In this document: positions 26,498-34,703 of the stretch, piece by piece
Numbering within the stretch: the first letter of the stretch is position 1
Layout: every line of letters starts with the position of its first letter
DNA from: Hanamia caeni
GTDB lineage: Bacteria > Bacteroidota > Bacteroidia > Chitinophagales > Chitinophagaceae
Reading direction: 5' to 3'
DNA: 64,000 bases
Assembly (NCBI RefSeq): GCF_003721595.1
Contig: NZ_RJJR01000001.1
Location: forward strand, 186,001-250,000
Made by a program: the position numbers and the translations under genes
The notes under the pieces: generated by a model
Told to the model about the DNA's origin: nothing
Seen by the model: only the letters and a program-made list of their open reading frames with translations
Databases searched by the model: none

Positions 26498-26641
26498 ATT
26501 TAAATCATCAATATTTATTTAGAAAATCTAATAATTTTCAATCACAATTTCTATGCCTCAAACAAAACAGGTTGCTGAACAAGTTTTGAAATAAACAGAA
26601 TTTGAAATAAACCGGCGTCGCTTAAAATTTTTATTTTAAAA

Positions 26642-26649
26642 TAAATTTG
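26642..26649 (+). promoter_or_regulatory. TAnnTTTG promoter box
   Basis: TAAATTTG 20 bases upstream of the ATG at 26669 matches the Bacteroidota -7 box. The matching -33 box is not clear. Confidence 0.4.
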
Positions 26650-26668
26650 CTGCTAAATTATTAAAAGC

Positions 26669-27064
26669 ATGAAAAAAATTATCTCTGAATTTGCTGCCTC
26701 AAAGTCTTTATTAGCGGCGCTTTCGGCGATCATGCTATTTCATGTGTTGGTAATTATTAATGTAATTCCTTATGAAATCATTTGGGGCGGACGAGCAAGA
26801 AACCGGGGAGAGATTATTAACCTTGAGTTAATTTCTATTATTGTGAATGCAATAATGATTTTTGTTGTTTTAATAAGAACAGGAGCGGTTAGGCTTTTTA
26901 TAAGCGGGCGATGGTTACGGATATTATTTTGGTTGATGTTTGCTTTCTTTTTGCTGAATACATTGGGCAACCTTTTTTCAATTAATCAGATTGAAAAATT
27001 CATTTTTACTCCGCTCACTTTATTTCTTTCTTTTTGCTCACTGAGGCTTGCTTTGGTAAAATGA
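26669..27064 (+). CDS. small membrane protein with about four TM segments
   Basis: 131 residues with hydrophobic stretches LLAALSAIMLFHVLVIINVI, LISIIVNAIMIFVVLI, ILFWLMFAFFLLNTLGNL and FIFTPLTLFLSFCSLRLAL, giving four predicted membrane helices. The loop GGRARNRGEIINLE between the first two is the only strongly polar part. No named family is recognised; similar short four-helix proteins are common in Bacteroidota. It stands alone, with a TAnnTTTG box just upstream and folC 92 bases downstream. No function inferred. Confidence 0.65.
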   Translation: MKKIISEFAASKSLLAALSAIMLFHVLVIINVIPYEIIWGGRARNRGEIINLELISIIVNAIMIFVVLIRTGAVRLFISGRWLRILFWLMFAFFLLNTLGNLFSINQIEKFIFTPLTLFLSFCSLRLALVK

Positions 27065-27165
27065 ATTTTATTAAATACTGATGAAATAAAAATCATGCTT
27101 AATTGTTTGTTTACTGTGTTGGCGTAAATTGCGCGCTTCAATCGTTACCATTTTAATTGAATGCC

Positions 27166-28455
27166 TTGACATACACTGAATCTATTCACTATTTATATAA
27201 TAAACTTCCGGCATTTAGCAGAAGCGGAGCAAAGGCTTATAAGGCTGATTTAAAGAATACAATTGCCCTGTGTAATTTTTTGGGCAATCCTCAAAATAAA
27301 ATTAAGACCATTCATATTGCAGGCACTAATGGCAAAGGCTCAGTAAGCCATATTCTCGCTGCTATCATGCAGGCAAATAATTATAAAACAGGATTGTATA
27401 CTTCGCCTCATCTGAAGGATTTCAGAGAAAGAATCAAGATTGACGGGCAGCTAATCAGTAAAAAATGGCTGGTACATTTTGTTGAAAAAACGATGGAGAT
27501 TGCCGATGAAATAAAACCGTCTTTTTTTGAACTCACCTTCGCTATGGCGCTCGATTATTTTGCAGCAAATGAGGTTGATGTTGCCGTGATTGAAACCGGC
27601 CTGGGCGGCAGATTGGATAGCACCAACATCATCCGGCCGCTTTTATCAATCATCACCAATATAAGTTTTGACCACATGGATATTCTTGGTGATTCCCTTC
27701 AAAAGATCGCTTTTGAAAAGGCAGGTATCATTAAAGAAAATGTTCCCGTTGTCATCGGAGAAACGAATGCAGAAACAAGGCCTGTGTTTGAAAAAAAAGC
27801 GTCAGAAATGAACGCGCCTGTATTATTTGCTGATAAAAAATACCAGGTTATTTCGTCGGAATATTCTGCCGAATTCCTGAAACTTAGTATTCATGATAAC
27901 GAAAATAACCGGGATCAGAATTTGCGCCTTGACCTTAATGGGTTATACCAGGAAAAAAATATTTTGCCTGTACTAGCTGCAATACATTTCCTGAGAAACA
28001 ATTTTCATTTGAAAGATGAAAAAATTATTGAGGCACTTTCGCAGGTAAAAAAGCTTACAGGCCTTTTTGGCCGCTGGCAAATTATTCATGAAAATCCAAC
28101 GGTGGTTTTAGATGTTGCGCATAATGAAGATGGGATAAAGCAATTACTGCTTCATCTTCAAAAATTAAATTATCAATCACTGCATATTATTTTTGGAATG
28201 GTGAAAGATAAAGACATCAGGAAAGTGCTGTGTCAATTTCCACGTGAGGCCACTTTTTATTTTACCAAAGCTCATAATCCACGCGCATTACCCGAAGATC
28301 AATTGCAGCAGATGGCTAAAGAGTTTGAATTAAAAGGAGCAACTTTTGACAATGTAAATCAAGCGCTGAAATCAGCGTTAGACCACGCTTCTTCCCATGA
28401 TATTATCGTGGTTTGCGGAAGTGTTTTTGTAATTGCAGAAGTAGAAAGCCTTTAA
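27166..28455 (+). CDS. folC: folylpolyglutamate synthase/dihydrofolate synthase
   Basis: 429 residues from a TTG at 27166, so the protein reads MTYTESIHYLYNKLPAF, the normal start of this family. No in-frame ATG is available; a TTG at 27157 would add three residues. It adds glutamate to folates (and to dihydropteroate) with ATP. The P-loop IAGTNGKGSVSH lies at about residue 47, the Mur-ligase central domain at about 45-290 (IETGLGGRLDSTN) and the C-terminal domain includes DVAHNEDGI. The only other gene nearby on this strand is a small membrane protein. Housekeeping role in one-carbon metabolism. Confidence 0.92.
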   Translation: MTYTESIHYLYNKLPAFSRSGAKAYKADLKNTIALCNFLGNPQNKIKTIHIAGTNGKGSVSHILAAIMQANNYKTGLYTSPHLKDFRERIKIDGQLISKKWLVHFVEKTMEIADEIKPSFFELTFAMALDYFAANEVDVAVIETGLGGRLDSTNIIRPLLSIITNISFDHMDILGDSLQKIAFEKAGIIKENVPVVIGETNAETRPVFEKKASEMNAPVLFADKKYQVISSEYSAEFLKLSIHDNENNRDQNLRLDLNGLYQEKNILPVLAAIHFLRNNFHLKDEKIIEALSQVKKLTGLFGRWQIIHENPTVVLDVAHNEDGIKQLLLHLQKLNYQSLHIIFGMVKDKDIRKVLCQFPREATFYFTKAHNPRALPEDQLQQMAKEFELKGATFDNVNQALKSALDHASSHDIIVVCGSVFVIAEVESL

Positions 28456-28471
28456 GAATCGGGAGCAAAAT

Positions 28472-29011
28472 TTAAAATTCTCCCAGCGCTCTTAATGCAT
28501 AGAAAATGCAATTATTATGGGTAGCCTGCACTATTTTATTTTCAAGAAATAATTTTTTTAATTCCGCAACAGAAATTTTTTCTATTTGCAAATCTTCATG
28601 ATCGTCCAGTTGTTGCGCCCCAGTTCTTTTGCCGCCTTGTGCAAGAAAAAAATCTGTGTAGTTATTGAGCACTCCCGGGTTTGCTGCAATTTTACCTACA
28701 TAGGTGAAAGAAGTAAATTCATATCCGGTTTCTTCCTTCAATTCACGCCGCATCGCTTCTTCAGCAGTTTCGCCTTTATCAATAAATCCACCGGGTATTT
28801 CAAGAAGCACTTCTTCCAGGGGATGCCTGTATTGCTTTATCATTAATACTTCGCCTTCTTCGGTAAGCGCAACGCCACAAACAGTTCGGGGTAATTCCAC
28901 CACAAAATATTCAGGAACAATTTTTCCATCCGGCATCATGCATTTATCCCTGCGGGCAGTAAAATATTTGTGCCTGCTGATGTATTCTGATGATAATATT
29001 TTCCATTTCAT
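28472..29011 (-). CDS. NUDIX hydrolase (ADP-ribose pyrophosphatase-like)
   Basis: 179 residues with a complete Nudix box beginning GGFIDKGETAEEAMRRELKE and ending ETGY (pattern Gx5Ex7REUxEExGU). The N-terminal strand pair (PEYFVVELPRTVCGVAL) and the IKQYRHP segment fit ADP-ribose/sugar-nucleotide pyrophosphatases. After the box, NPGVLNNYTDFFLA carries the residues that usually contact substrate. It is third in a minus-strand series FKBP, DinB/YfiT, NUDIX, with 13 bases separating it from the DinB gene, so co-transcription is likely. Exact substrate not predictable. Confidence 0.88.
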   Translation of the reverse strand: MKWKILSSEYISRHKYFTARRDKCMMPDGKIVPEYFVVELPRTVCGVALTEEGEVLMIKQYRHPLEEVLLEIPGGFIDKGETAEEAMRRELKEETGYEFTSFTYVGKIAANPGVLNNYTDFFLAQGGKRTGAQQLDDHEDLQIEKISVAELKKLFLENKIVQATHNNCIFYALRALGEF

Positions 29012-29024
29012 AATAAAACAGATT

Positions 29025-29573
29025 TTAATTCCAGTGCATTCTTTTTCTTAGTTGAACAATTTGGGCAACATGGTGGCGGCTGTGCCAGGCATAGGATTTT
29101 AAAAGTTCCCAAAGAGTGAGTTCTGTTTTTCTTTCGGGATGACAAATAGTCCGTTGCCACTCATTTTCATTCATCTGGTTCATAAGCTCATACCAACGGG
29201 CATGCAACGCAAACAAAAGTGTTACCGAAAGATTGACTGGTAATTTTGAGTCGGGGAGAAGCGCCCACGCATCTTGCTCATAAGGTTTAATGGTTGGATT
29301 GTCTTCAGTTAATGCCAGCTTAAAACGAATGTAGGCATTGATATGGCTATCTGCCACATGGTGAACCAGTTGCTGAATCGTCCACCCACCGGGCCTGTAA
29401 GGCGTTTCAAATTGTGCCGCATCCAAATCCTGGATAGCAAATTCAAGATAGGAGGGAAGCATTTCGATGTCAGCCATCAGTGAAGATTTTAACTCTTCAC
29501 CGAAATCTTCTGAAAATTCTTTTTGCTCCGTTTCTTTCCCAATCGGATACCGGAGTATTTCATCCTCTTGCAT
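29025..29573 (-). CDS. YfiT/DinB-fold bacillithiol transferase-like protein
   Basis: 182 residues with the DinB-like four-helix bundle. The three metal-binding His of the YfiT branch are seen in VHHVADSH (near residue 71) and WHSRHHVAQI near the C-terminus. The start LRYPIGKE and PYRPGGWTIQQ are typical of YfiT/BstA. Members coordinate nickel or zinc and transfer bacillithiol to electrophiles for detoxification. It lies 7 bases before the FKBP gene on the same strand. BrxA-like and YtxJ genes elsewhere in the window support a bacillithiol-using cell. Confidence 0.8.
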   Translation of the reverse strand: MQEDEILRYPIGKETEQKEFSEDFGEELKSSLMADIEMLPSYLEFAIQDLDAAQFETPYRPGGWTIQQLVHHVADSHINAYIRFKLALTEDNPTIKPYEQDAWALLPDSKLPVNLSVTLLFALHARWYELMNQMNENEWQRTICHPERKTELTLWELLKSYAWHSRHHVAQIVQLRKRMHWN

Positions 29574-29580
29574 AAAGGAA

Positions 29581-30285
29581 TTATTTATTTACGATGTTTA
29601 ATAATTCTATCGTGAAAATCAGGGTAGAACCACCCGGTATAGCGCCGCCTGCGCCCCTGTCGCCGTAGGCAAGATCAGAAGGAATATACAATTTCCATGT
29701 GCTTCCCACCGGCATCATTTCCAGCGCTTCTGTCCATCCGCGAATAACGCCAGAAACCGGAATCGTTAATGGGGCGCCTCTTTTATAAGAATTGTCAAAT
29801 TCATTTCCATCAATGAGGGTACCAATATAGTTTGCTTGCACCGTATCTGTTGCTTTTGGGATAGGCCCCGTGCCTTTGGTTACAATTTCGTATTGCATTC
29901 CATCGGGCAGTGTAACAACGCCGGCGCGCTTTTTATTTTCTTCCAAAAATTTCTGTCCTTGTTCCTTAATGGCACTTGTTTTTTTGGTCATAAATTCCTG
30001 CAGTTTTTGTTGTATGTTCATATTGCATTCGTCTTCAGAAATGGCTAATGGTTTATTGTTTAAAACATCGTTAAAAGCTTTTTTAACGTAGTCAGTATTT
30101 AATTTTTCAACGCCCTGGGTTTTGTAGTATTCTGCTACCTGTACGCCGATTGCATAGCTAAGGCTGTCAATTCCGGTCATTGGTGCAGGCTTATGCACAG
30201 GTGAAACACTTTGCTTTTTAGGACTTTTGTTTTGAGCAAAAAGAGCAGAGAAAGGCAATAATAAAAGAAAAAAAACAGCTTTCAT
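29581..30285 (-). CDS. exported FKBP-type peptidyl-prolyl isomerase
   Basis: 234 residues: a signal peptide (FFLLLLPFSALFAQ), a helical dimerisation region of the FkpA/Mip type (DSLSYAIGVQVAEYYKTQG ... EFMTKKTSAIKEQ, about residues 40-120) and a C-terminal FKBP domain (VQANYIGTLIDGNEFDNSY, PVSGVIRGWTEALEMMPVG, IPSDLAYGDRGAGG). It catalyses proline isomerisation of periplasmic proteins. The length fits Mip-type enzymes. A TAnnTTTG box lies 43 bases upstream of the start. It heads the series with the DinB/YfiT and NUDIX genes. Confidence 0.9.
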   Translation of the reverse strand: MKAVFFLLLLPFSALFAQNKSPKKQSVSPVHKPAPMTGIDSLSYAIGVQVAEYYKTQGVEKLNTDYVKKAFNDVLNNKPLAISEDECNMNIQQKLQEFMTKKTSAIKEQGQKFLEENKKRAGVVTLPDGMQYEIVTKGTGPIPKATDTVQANYIGTLIDGNEFDNSYKRGAPLTIPVSGVIRGWTEALEMMPVGSTWKLYIPSDLAYGDRGAGGAIPGGSTLIFTIELLNIVNK

Positions 30286-30327
30286 ATAATATGTTTTTTG
30301 GCCGGGTTATTTCTGTAAAACAGTGCG

Positions 30328-30335
30328 CAAATATA
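30328..30335 (-). promoter_or_regulatory. promoter box of the FKBP operon
   Basis: TATATTTG on the minus strand matches TAnnTTTG. It lies in the gap just after the ABC ATPase stop, 43 bases before the FKBP ATG. Confidence 0.45.
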
Positions 30336-30337
30336 GC

Positions 30338-31096
30338 TTAATCCTCCCTGAAATCTTTGCCTGTAAGGTTAATAAAAACATCCTCCAGGTTGGCTGCTTT
30401 AGTTTCTTTCGGCCGTTCAAATCCTGAAGCCACCAATTCATCGATTAACTTATCCGGGCTTTCTATCGCGATGATTTTTCCTTCATCCATAATGGCAACG
30501 CGGTCGCACAAAACTTCCGCTTCATCCATGTAATGCGTGGTTATGATAACGGTGGTTCCTTCTTTTCTTATTCTTTCTATCAAATCCCAAAGGTTTCTGC
30601 GGGCTTGCGGATCCAGGCCCGTCGTGGGTTCATCGAGGAAAATAATTTTGGGCTTATTAATTAAAGTGGTGGCTATAGAAAAACGTTGCTTTTGTCCGCC
30701 ACTCATTTCTTTGTATTTGTTTTTAGCCTTATCTTTTAGATTGACCATTTCAAGCAGTTTTCGCGGGTCGGTTTTGGTGTTATACAATCCGCAAAACAAA
30801 TCAATAAGTTCAAGAAGGTTGAGCCCCGGGTAAAAACCTGAAGTTTGCAATTGAACACCGATTATTTTTTTTATTTGAGCGGCATCATTATCAAGGTCGA
30901 AGCCATTGACAATTATTTTTCCTGAAGTTTTGTCTCTGAGCGTTTCAATAATCTCAAGGGTAGTAGATTTACCAGCCCCATTTGGCCCAAGAAGGCCAAA
31001 GATTTCGCCTTCAAATACATCAAAGGAAATTCCTTTTACTGCCTCAAATTTCCCGTAATTTTTTATCAGGTCTTTTACAGAGATAATTGGTTTCAT
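30338..31096 (-). CDS. ABC transporter ATP-binding protein
   Basis: 252 residues with all ATPase motifs: Walker A GPNGAGKST (about 36-44), Q-loop near IGVQLQTSGF, signature MSGGQKQR, Walker B IIFLDEPTTGLDP and the switch His in ITTHYMDEAE. It belongs to the CcmA/NodI-like group that drives export of drugs, polysaccharides or lipids with a separate ABC2-type permease. No permease gene is next to it, so its partner is elsewhere. The C-terminal VASGFERPKETKAANLEDVF is usual for the group. A TAnnTTTG box is upstream. Confidence 0.9.
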   Translation of the reverse strand: MKPIISVKDLIKNYGKFEAVKGISFDVFEGEIFGLLGPNGAGKSTTLEIIETLRDKTSGKIIVNGFDLDNDAAQIKKIIGVQLQTSGFYPGLNLLELIDLFCGLYNTKTDPRKLLEMVNLKDKAKNKYKEMSGGQKQRFSIATTLINKPKIIFLDEPTTGLDPQARRNLWDLIERIRKEGTTVIITTHYMDEAEVLCDRVAIMDEGKIIAIESPDKLIDELVASGFERPKETKAANLEDVFINLTGKDFRED

Positions 31097-31128
31097 TTAA
31101 GATATTTACGCCGGTTTGATGAATGCAA

Positions 31129-31136
31129 CAAAAGTA
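31129..31136 (-). promoter_or_regulatory. promoter box of the ABC ATPase gene
   Basis: TACTTTTG on the minus strand matches TAnnTTTG and lies 33 bases upstream of the ATG. Confidence 0.45.
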
Positions 31137-31605
31137 GTGCAATTAATTTTTGCGGCGGAACCCATGCGAAGCTTCCGTTGTTTGAACTTATATAAAAACG
31201 TTGCATTTGTTTCAGTAAAAGCATAAATAATTTTATTTTTTATTTTAGGTGGCTGCAAAAATCTGCATGCGGCTGTAGTAATAATGCTGCTGAAAAGCGC
31301 GGAGAAATACGATAGGCACAGTAATTTCTATGGATACAAAAAAGAGCGTTTATGCTCTTGCACAGCCTTATCCATGCTGGTATCTTTGTTCCAGAAGTTG
31401 ATTGATGTTTATGAACATTAATCAGATCCAAATCCAATGAAAAATTGATTTCCTTAATCCGGGAAAACCAAAGAATCCGATATCAGTCAACTTCTAATTT
31501 TGTTAAGAGTTATACCTGTGAAAAATAATTATCCCAATGAAAACTAAGCCGGAAGGCTTGCCCAAATTTCTTCCTGCAAAAAATAACCCCCAGGAATAAA
31601 TTAAT

Positions 31606-31640
31606 AAAAGGCTTCTTCACTCGTTTTGAAGAAGCCTTTT
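31606..31640 (-). terminator. terminator of the M13 peptidase gene
   Basis: AAAAGGCTTCTTC and GAAGAAGCCTTTT are exact complements around a 9-base loop, placed just beyond the stop at 31679 on the minus strand. T-rich flanks exist on the plus strand as well, so it may work both ways. Confidence 0.8.
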
Positions 31641-31678
31641 TTATTTCATTTCCATCGAAAAAAAAGGCAAAAATTACG

Positions 31679-33703
31679 TCACCAGATTTTCACCCTGAGG
31701 CTGTCAGGAATATACATTGAATCTTTGGCAGTTACATTGTAGGTTTTATAAAATTCGCCTATATCGCTGAAAGGCCCGTTGACTCTGTATTTAGCCGGAG
31801 CATGAACATCGGTCATAATTCGGTTTCTTAATAATTCGGGCCGGATTTCGTAAAGCCAGCTTAGAGCATATCCCATAAAAAATCGCTGCATGGGCGTAAA
31901 ACCATTAATGATTTCATTTTTCTTGTAGGCTTCAGAATTTTTAAAAGCATCAATTCCGATTTCTAATCCGCCCAGGTCAGCAATATTTTCTCCTTGCGTA
32001 GCCCTGCCGTTGACGTGGTAACCTGGCAAGGGTTCATACTTATTAAACTGGTTGATAATTACCTGGGCTCTTTTTGCAAATTCAGCAGAATCTTTTTTTG
32101 TCCACCAGTTGTGTAAGTTTCCCTGCGCATCAAAAAGTCTTCCCTGGTCATCAAAGCCGTGGGTTATTTCATGGCCAATATAGCTTGCGCCTACGTAGCC
32201 AAACATGGTGGCATCGTCAAGATCTTTATCGGCATACCCCGGAACAATAAAAGCAGCAGCAGGAAAAACTATCTCATTATTGGCGGGATTATAATACGCA
32301 TTATATGTCTGCGGATACATACCCCATTCTTCTCTGTCGACAGGTTTGCCCAGTTTATTTATTTCAAAATTGTGCCACCAGGTATTTGCGTTGATAACAT
32401 TTTGAAGATAGCTTTCATTGCTAATCTGCATTTGCGAAAAATCTTTCCACTTATCAGGATAGCCAACCTTTTTGTGAATGGCTTCTAATTTTACAATTGC
32501 TTTTTGTTTGGTGCTGTCGCTCATCCAGTCTAATTTTTCAATCCTTCTTTTATAAGCCGCCCTGATTTCCTCCAGCATTTTTTCATATCGCTTTTTCGCA
32601 GTAGAATCAAAATATTTTTTTACATACAACTGGCCCACTAATTCTCCCATGGCGTCTTCTTCAGATTGAACCACGCGTTTCCAGCGAGGCTTTCTTTCCT
32701 TCGCTCCGCTGAATAGCTGGTTGAATGTAAAAGACTCCACACCATATTTTTCCGGCAAGGCATTAGAAAAAGAATTAATTAACCGATATGTCAAATAATT
32801 TTTAAGGTCGCTGATGGATCTGGCCTTTAAATTTGCATCCAGTGCTCTGAAAAATTCGGGCTGACCAATAATTACCGAATCCACATTGGCCACACCAATG
32901 TCTTTTAAAAACTTTTGCCAGTCTATTTCAGAAGATAATTTTTTTAAATCCGCGATAGCCATTTTATGATAGTTTGCATAGGGGTCGCGCAAATCGGCTA
33001 ACTTTCTTGAATTCTTTGCAAGCTGAGTTTCAAAGCGAAAAATATTACCCGCGGCTTTCGCGGCGCTTGAAGAATCCTGCCCCTGGAAAGTCAGGACAGT
33101 AGCTATATGATGCACATATCCCTTCCTGATATTTGCCGTCGACGAATCGGTATTAAAATAATAGTCGCGCTCGGGCAAGCCGAGGCCGCCCTGGGATAAT
33201 TTAAGCGCCATCACATCACTTTGCTTATCATCCTGTTCTATGAAGGTATTGAACAAAGCATCTACACCAATCCTATTTAATGCCGCAACGGTATTGATAA
33301 AAGAAGAAATATTACTGATTGAATCTACCTTTTTTAAATAGGGATTTAAGTATTCGATCCCCTGTTTCTCAACTGTTGCGGAATCCATTGCGGCGCTCCA
33401 GAAGTCTCCAATCTTTTGCGCAGCAGAGCCTTTATCAGCTTTTTGTTTTACGGCTTCTTCAGAAATGTTCCGGATTCTTTGCTGGTTTTCATTGTTAACT
33501 ACATAGCCAATTCCCCACGAACTTTCTTCCTTTGGTATCGGATTGTCTTTTATCCATTTGCCGTTTGCGTATTCAAAGAAATCATTTCCGGGAGCTACTG
33601 TTGTATCAATATTTTCCGCAAACGGAAGTTTGATTTCAGTGCTTTTTGATTTGCATGAAAAAATAACCAGGCTGGCTATGCAGCAACGGAGCAGGTATTT
33701 CAT
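31679..33703 (-). CDS. pepO: M13-family zinc metallopeptidase (neprilysin/PepO-like) lipoprotein
   Basis: 674 residues. A lipoprotein signal ends in LVIFSCKSKS (Cys at about 17). The Peptidase_M13 N-terminal domain spans about residues 35-420 and the catalytic domain follows. The zinc site is IGHEITHGFDDQGR (HExxH) with the third ligand in ENIADLGG downstream, and NAYYNPANNEIVFPAA is the conserved substrate-binding segment. It cleaves peptides in the periplasm or at the outer face. Length and motif order are as in active members. It has its own terminator. Confidence 0.93.
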   Translation of the reverse strand: MKYLLRCCIASLVIFSCKSKSTEIKLPFAENIDTTVAPGNDFFEYANGKWIKDNPIPKEESSWGIGYVVNNENQQRIRNISEEAVKQKADKGSAAQKIGDFWSAAMDSATVEKQGIEYLNPYLKKVDSISNISSFINTVAALNRIGVDALFNTFIEQDDKQSDVMALKLSQGGLGLPERDYYFNTDSSTANIRKGYVHHIATVLTFQGQDSSSAAKAAGNIFRFETQLAKNSRKLADLRDPYANYHKMAIADLKKLSSEIDWQKFLKDIGVANVDSVIIGQPEFFRALDANLKARSISDLKNYLTYRLINSFSNALPEKYGVESFTFNQLFSGAKERKPRWKRVVQSEEDAMGELVGQLYVKKYFDSTAKKRYEKMLEEIRAAYKRRIEKLDWMSDSTKQKAIVKLEAIHKKVGYPDKWKDFSQMQISNESYLQNVINANTWWHNFEINKLGKPVDREEWGMYPQTYNAYYNPANNEIVFPAAAFIVPGYADKDLDDATMFGYVGASYIGHEITHGFDDQGRLFDAQGNLHNWWTKKDSAEFAKRAQVIINQFNKYEPLPGYHVNGRATQGENIADLGGLEIGIDAFKNSEAYKKNEIINGFTPMQRFFMGYALSWLYEIRPELLRNRIMTDVHAPAKYRVNGPFSDIGEFYKTYNVTAKDSMYIPDSLRVKIW

Positions 33704-33780
33704 TTATGGTTTGATGGTTTAAAATGTGACAAAAGATAATGCGATCAGAAAAGCAATAGAGTAAAAAAATAAAAATATGA

Positions 33781-34668
33781 CTAAACGATGTCTTTTTGCC
33801 TTGCTTCCCTTTGTGATAAAAACAAACCTATCATCACCAACATTACACCAACTACTGTGTACACACTAATAACATCGTGGAGGATTATCGCTGCTATGGC
33901 GAATCCGAAGCCAGGACAAAGAAACAGCCACATGCCAGCTTTTACTGCATTCCTTTTTAAAAGCCAAAGCCATAATTGTATCGCAAAAATTGAAACAAAA
34001 ACAGCAAGCCACAGCGTTCCTCCCCAAAATTTAGCATCAAAATGATTCTTGCCTGAATGATATTCAAAAATAGTGAATGGCAAAAGCAATAGCCCGCCCA
34101 GCATAGTTTGCCAACCGTTAATAGTCACAATGCTGAGGTTATTCCATTTTTTTGCAGAAAAATAGATTGCTCCCGCCGAATAAGAAATCATGCTGAACAA
34201 TAATAAAAGCAATCCGCTGAGAGTCATGGAAGCATCCTTTAGCAGCGGCCAGGAGGCGATGAAAACGCCTGCTGTTCCTAACAGTAAAGCAACAAATACT
34301 TCAGTTTTTAATTTTTTCTTTAAAAAAAATAGTGACGAAAAGCTGATGAATAATGGATTGGTGGCTATGGCCAGCGCGCCTACTCCGGCTGTTACTTCCT
34401 GCATGGCAATTACGTAACAACCGAGATAAATGGTAATATTTAAAAGGCCGTAAATGAGAATTTGGCCCCATTCTTTTTTGGCAGGTAAATTCTGCCTTAA
34501 AAATAAATGTGCGAAAATTAGCATGATTATTCCGGCGACGGCAAACCTGACCTGTGCTATTACCAACGGTTGGGAAGAATCTAATGCAATTTTGGTAGCT
34601 GTAGAGGCAGAGGCCCATAGAAATGCAAAAACAATTCCTGCAATAATCCACTTATATTCCTGCTTGAT
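33781..34668 (-). CDS. EamA/DMT-family transporter (start codon unclear)
   Basis: The full frame reads KQEYKWIIAGIVFAFLWASA then STATKIAL, the first helix of an EamA transporter, but no ATG, GTG or TTG precedes it; an in-frame stop lies at 34684-34686. A start at an ATC (34668) would give 295 residues and ten helices; the first ordinary start is a TTG at 34566, which gives 261 residues and loses that helix. Other helices include IYLGCYVIAMQEVTAGVGAL and GGTLWLAVFVSIFAIQLWLW. The family exports metabolites such as amino acids. The unusual start is the main doubt. Confidence 0.75.
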   Translation of the reverse strand: MKQEYKWIIAGIVFAFLWASASTATKIALDSSQPLVIAQVRFAVAGIIMLIFAHLFLRQNLPAKKEWGQILIYGLLNITIYLGCYVIAMQEVTAGVGALAIATNPLFISFSSLFFLKKKLKTEVFVALLLGTAGVFIASWPLLKDASMTLSGLLLLLFSMISYSAGAIYFSAKKWNNLSIVTINGWQTMLGGLLLLPFTIFEYHSGKNHFDAKFWGGTLWLAVFVSIFAIQLWLWLLKRNAVKAGMWLFLCPGFGFAIAAIILHDVISVYTVVGVMLVMIGLFLSQREARQKDIV

Positions 34669-34703
34669 GGTAAAGATTTGGTTTTAAGATAAAAATTATG
34701 TGG

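Larger units (their letters stand above)
31097..31678. other. 582-base intergenic region
   Basis: It contains the ABC ATPase promoter box near its left end and the M13 peptidase terminator near its right end. Between about 31140 and 31600 I see no credible gene; a minus-strand frame at 31240-31437 has unlikely composition and no family match. Confidence 0.5.

Noticed and set aside
31240..31437. Short minus-strand open frame in the gap after the ABC ATPase
   Set aside because: Unlikely composition and no start context; no family recognised.
34301..34651. Open frame opposite in phase to the DMT transporter, suggesting a frameshift
   Set aside because: The transporter frame itself continues upstream without shift; only the start codon is unusual.
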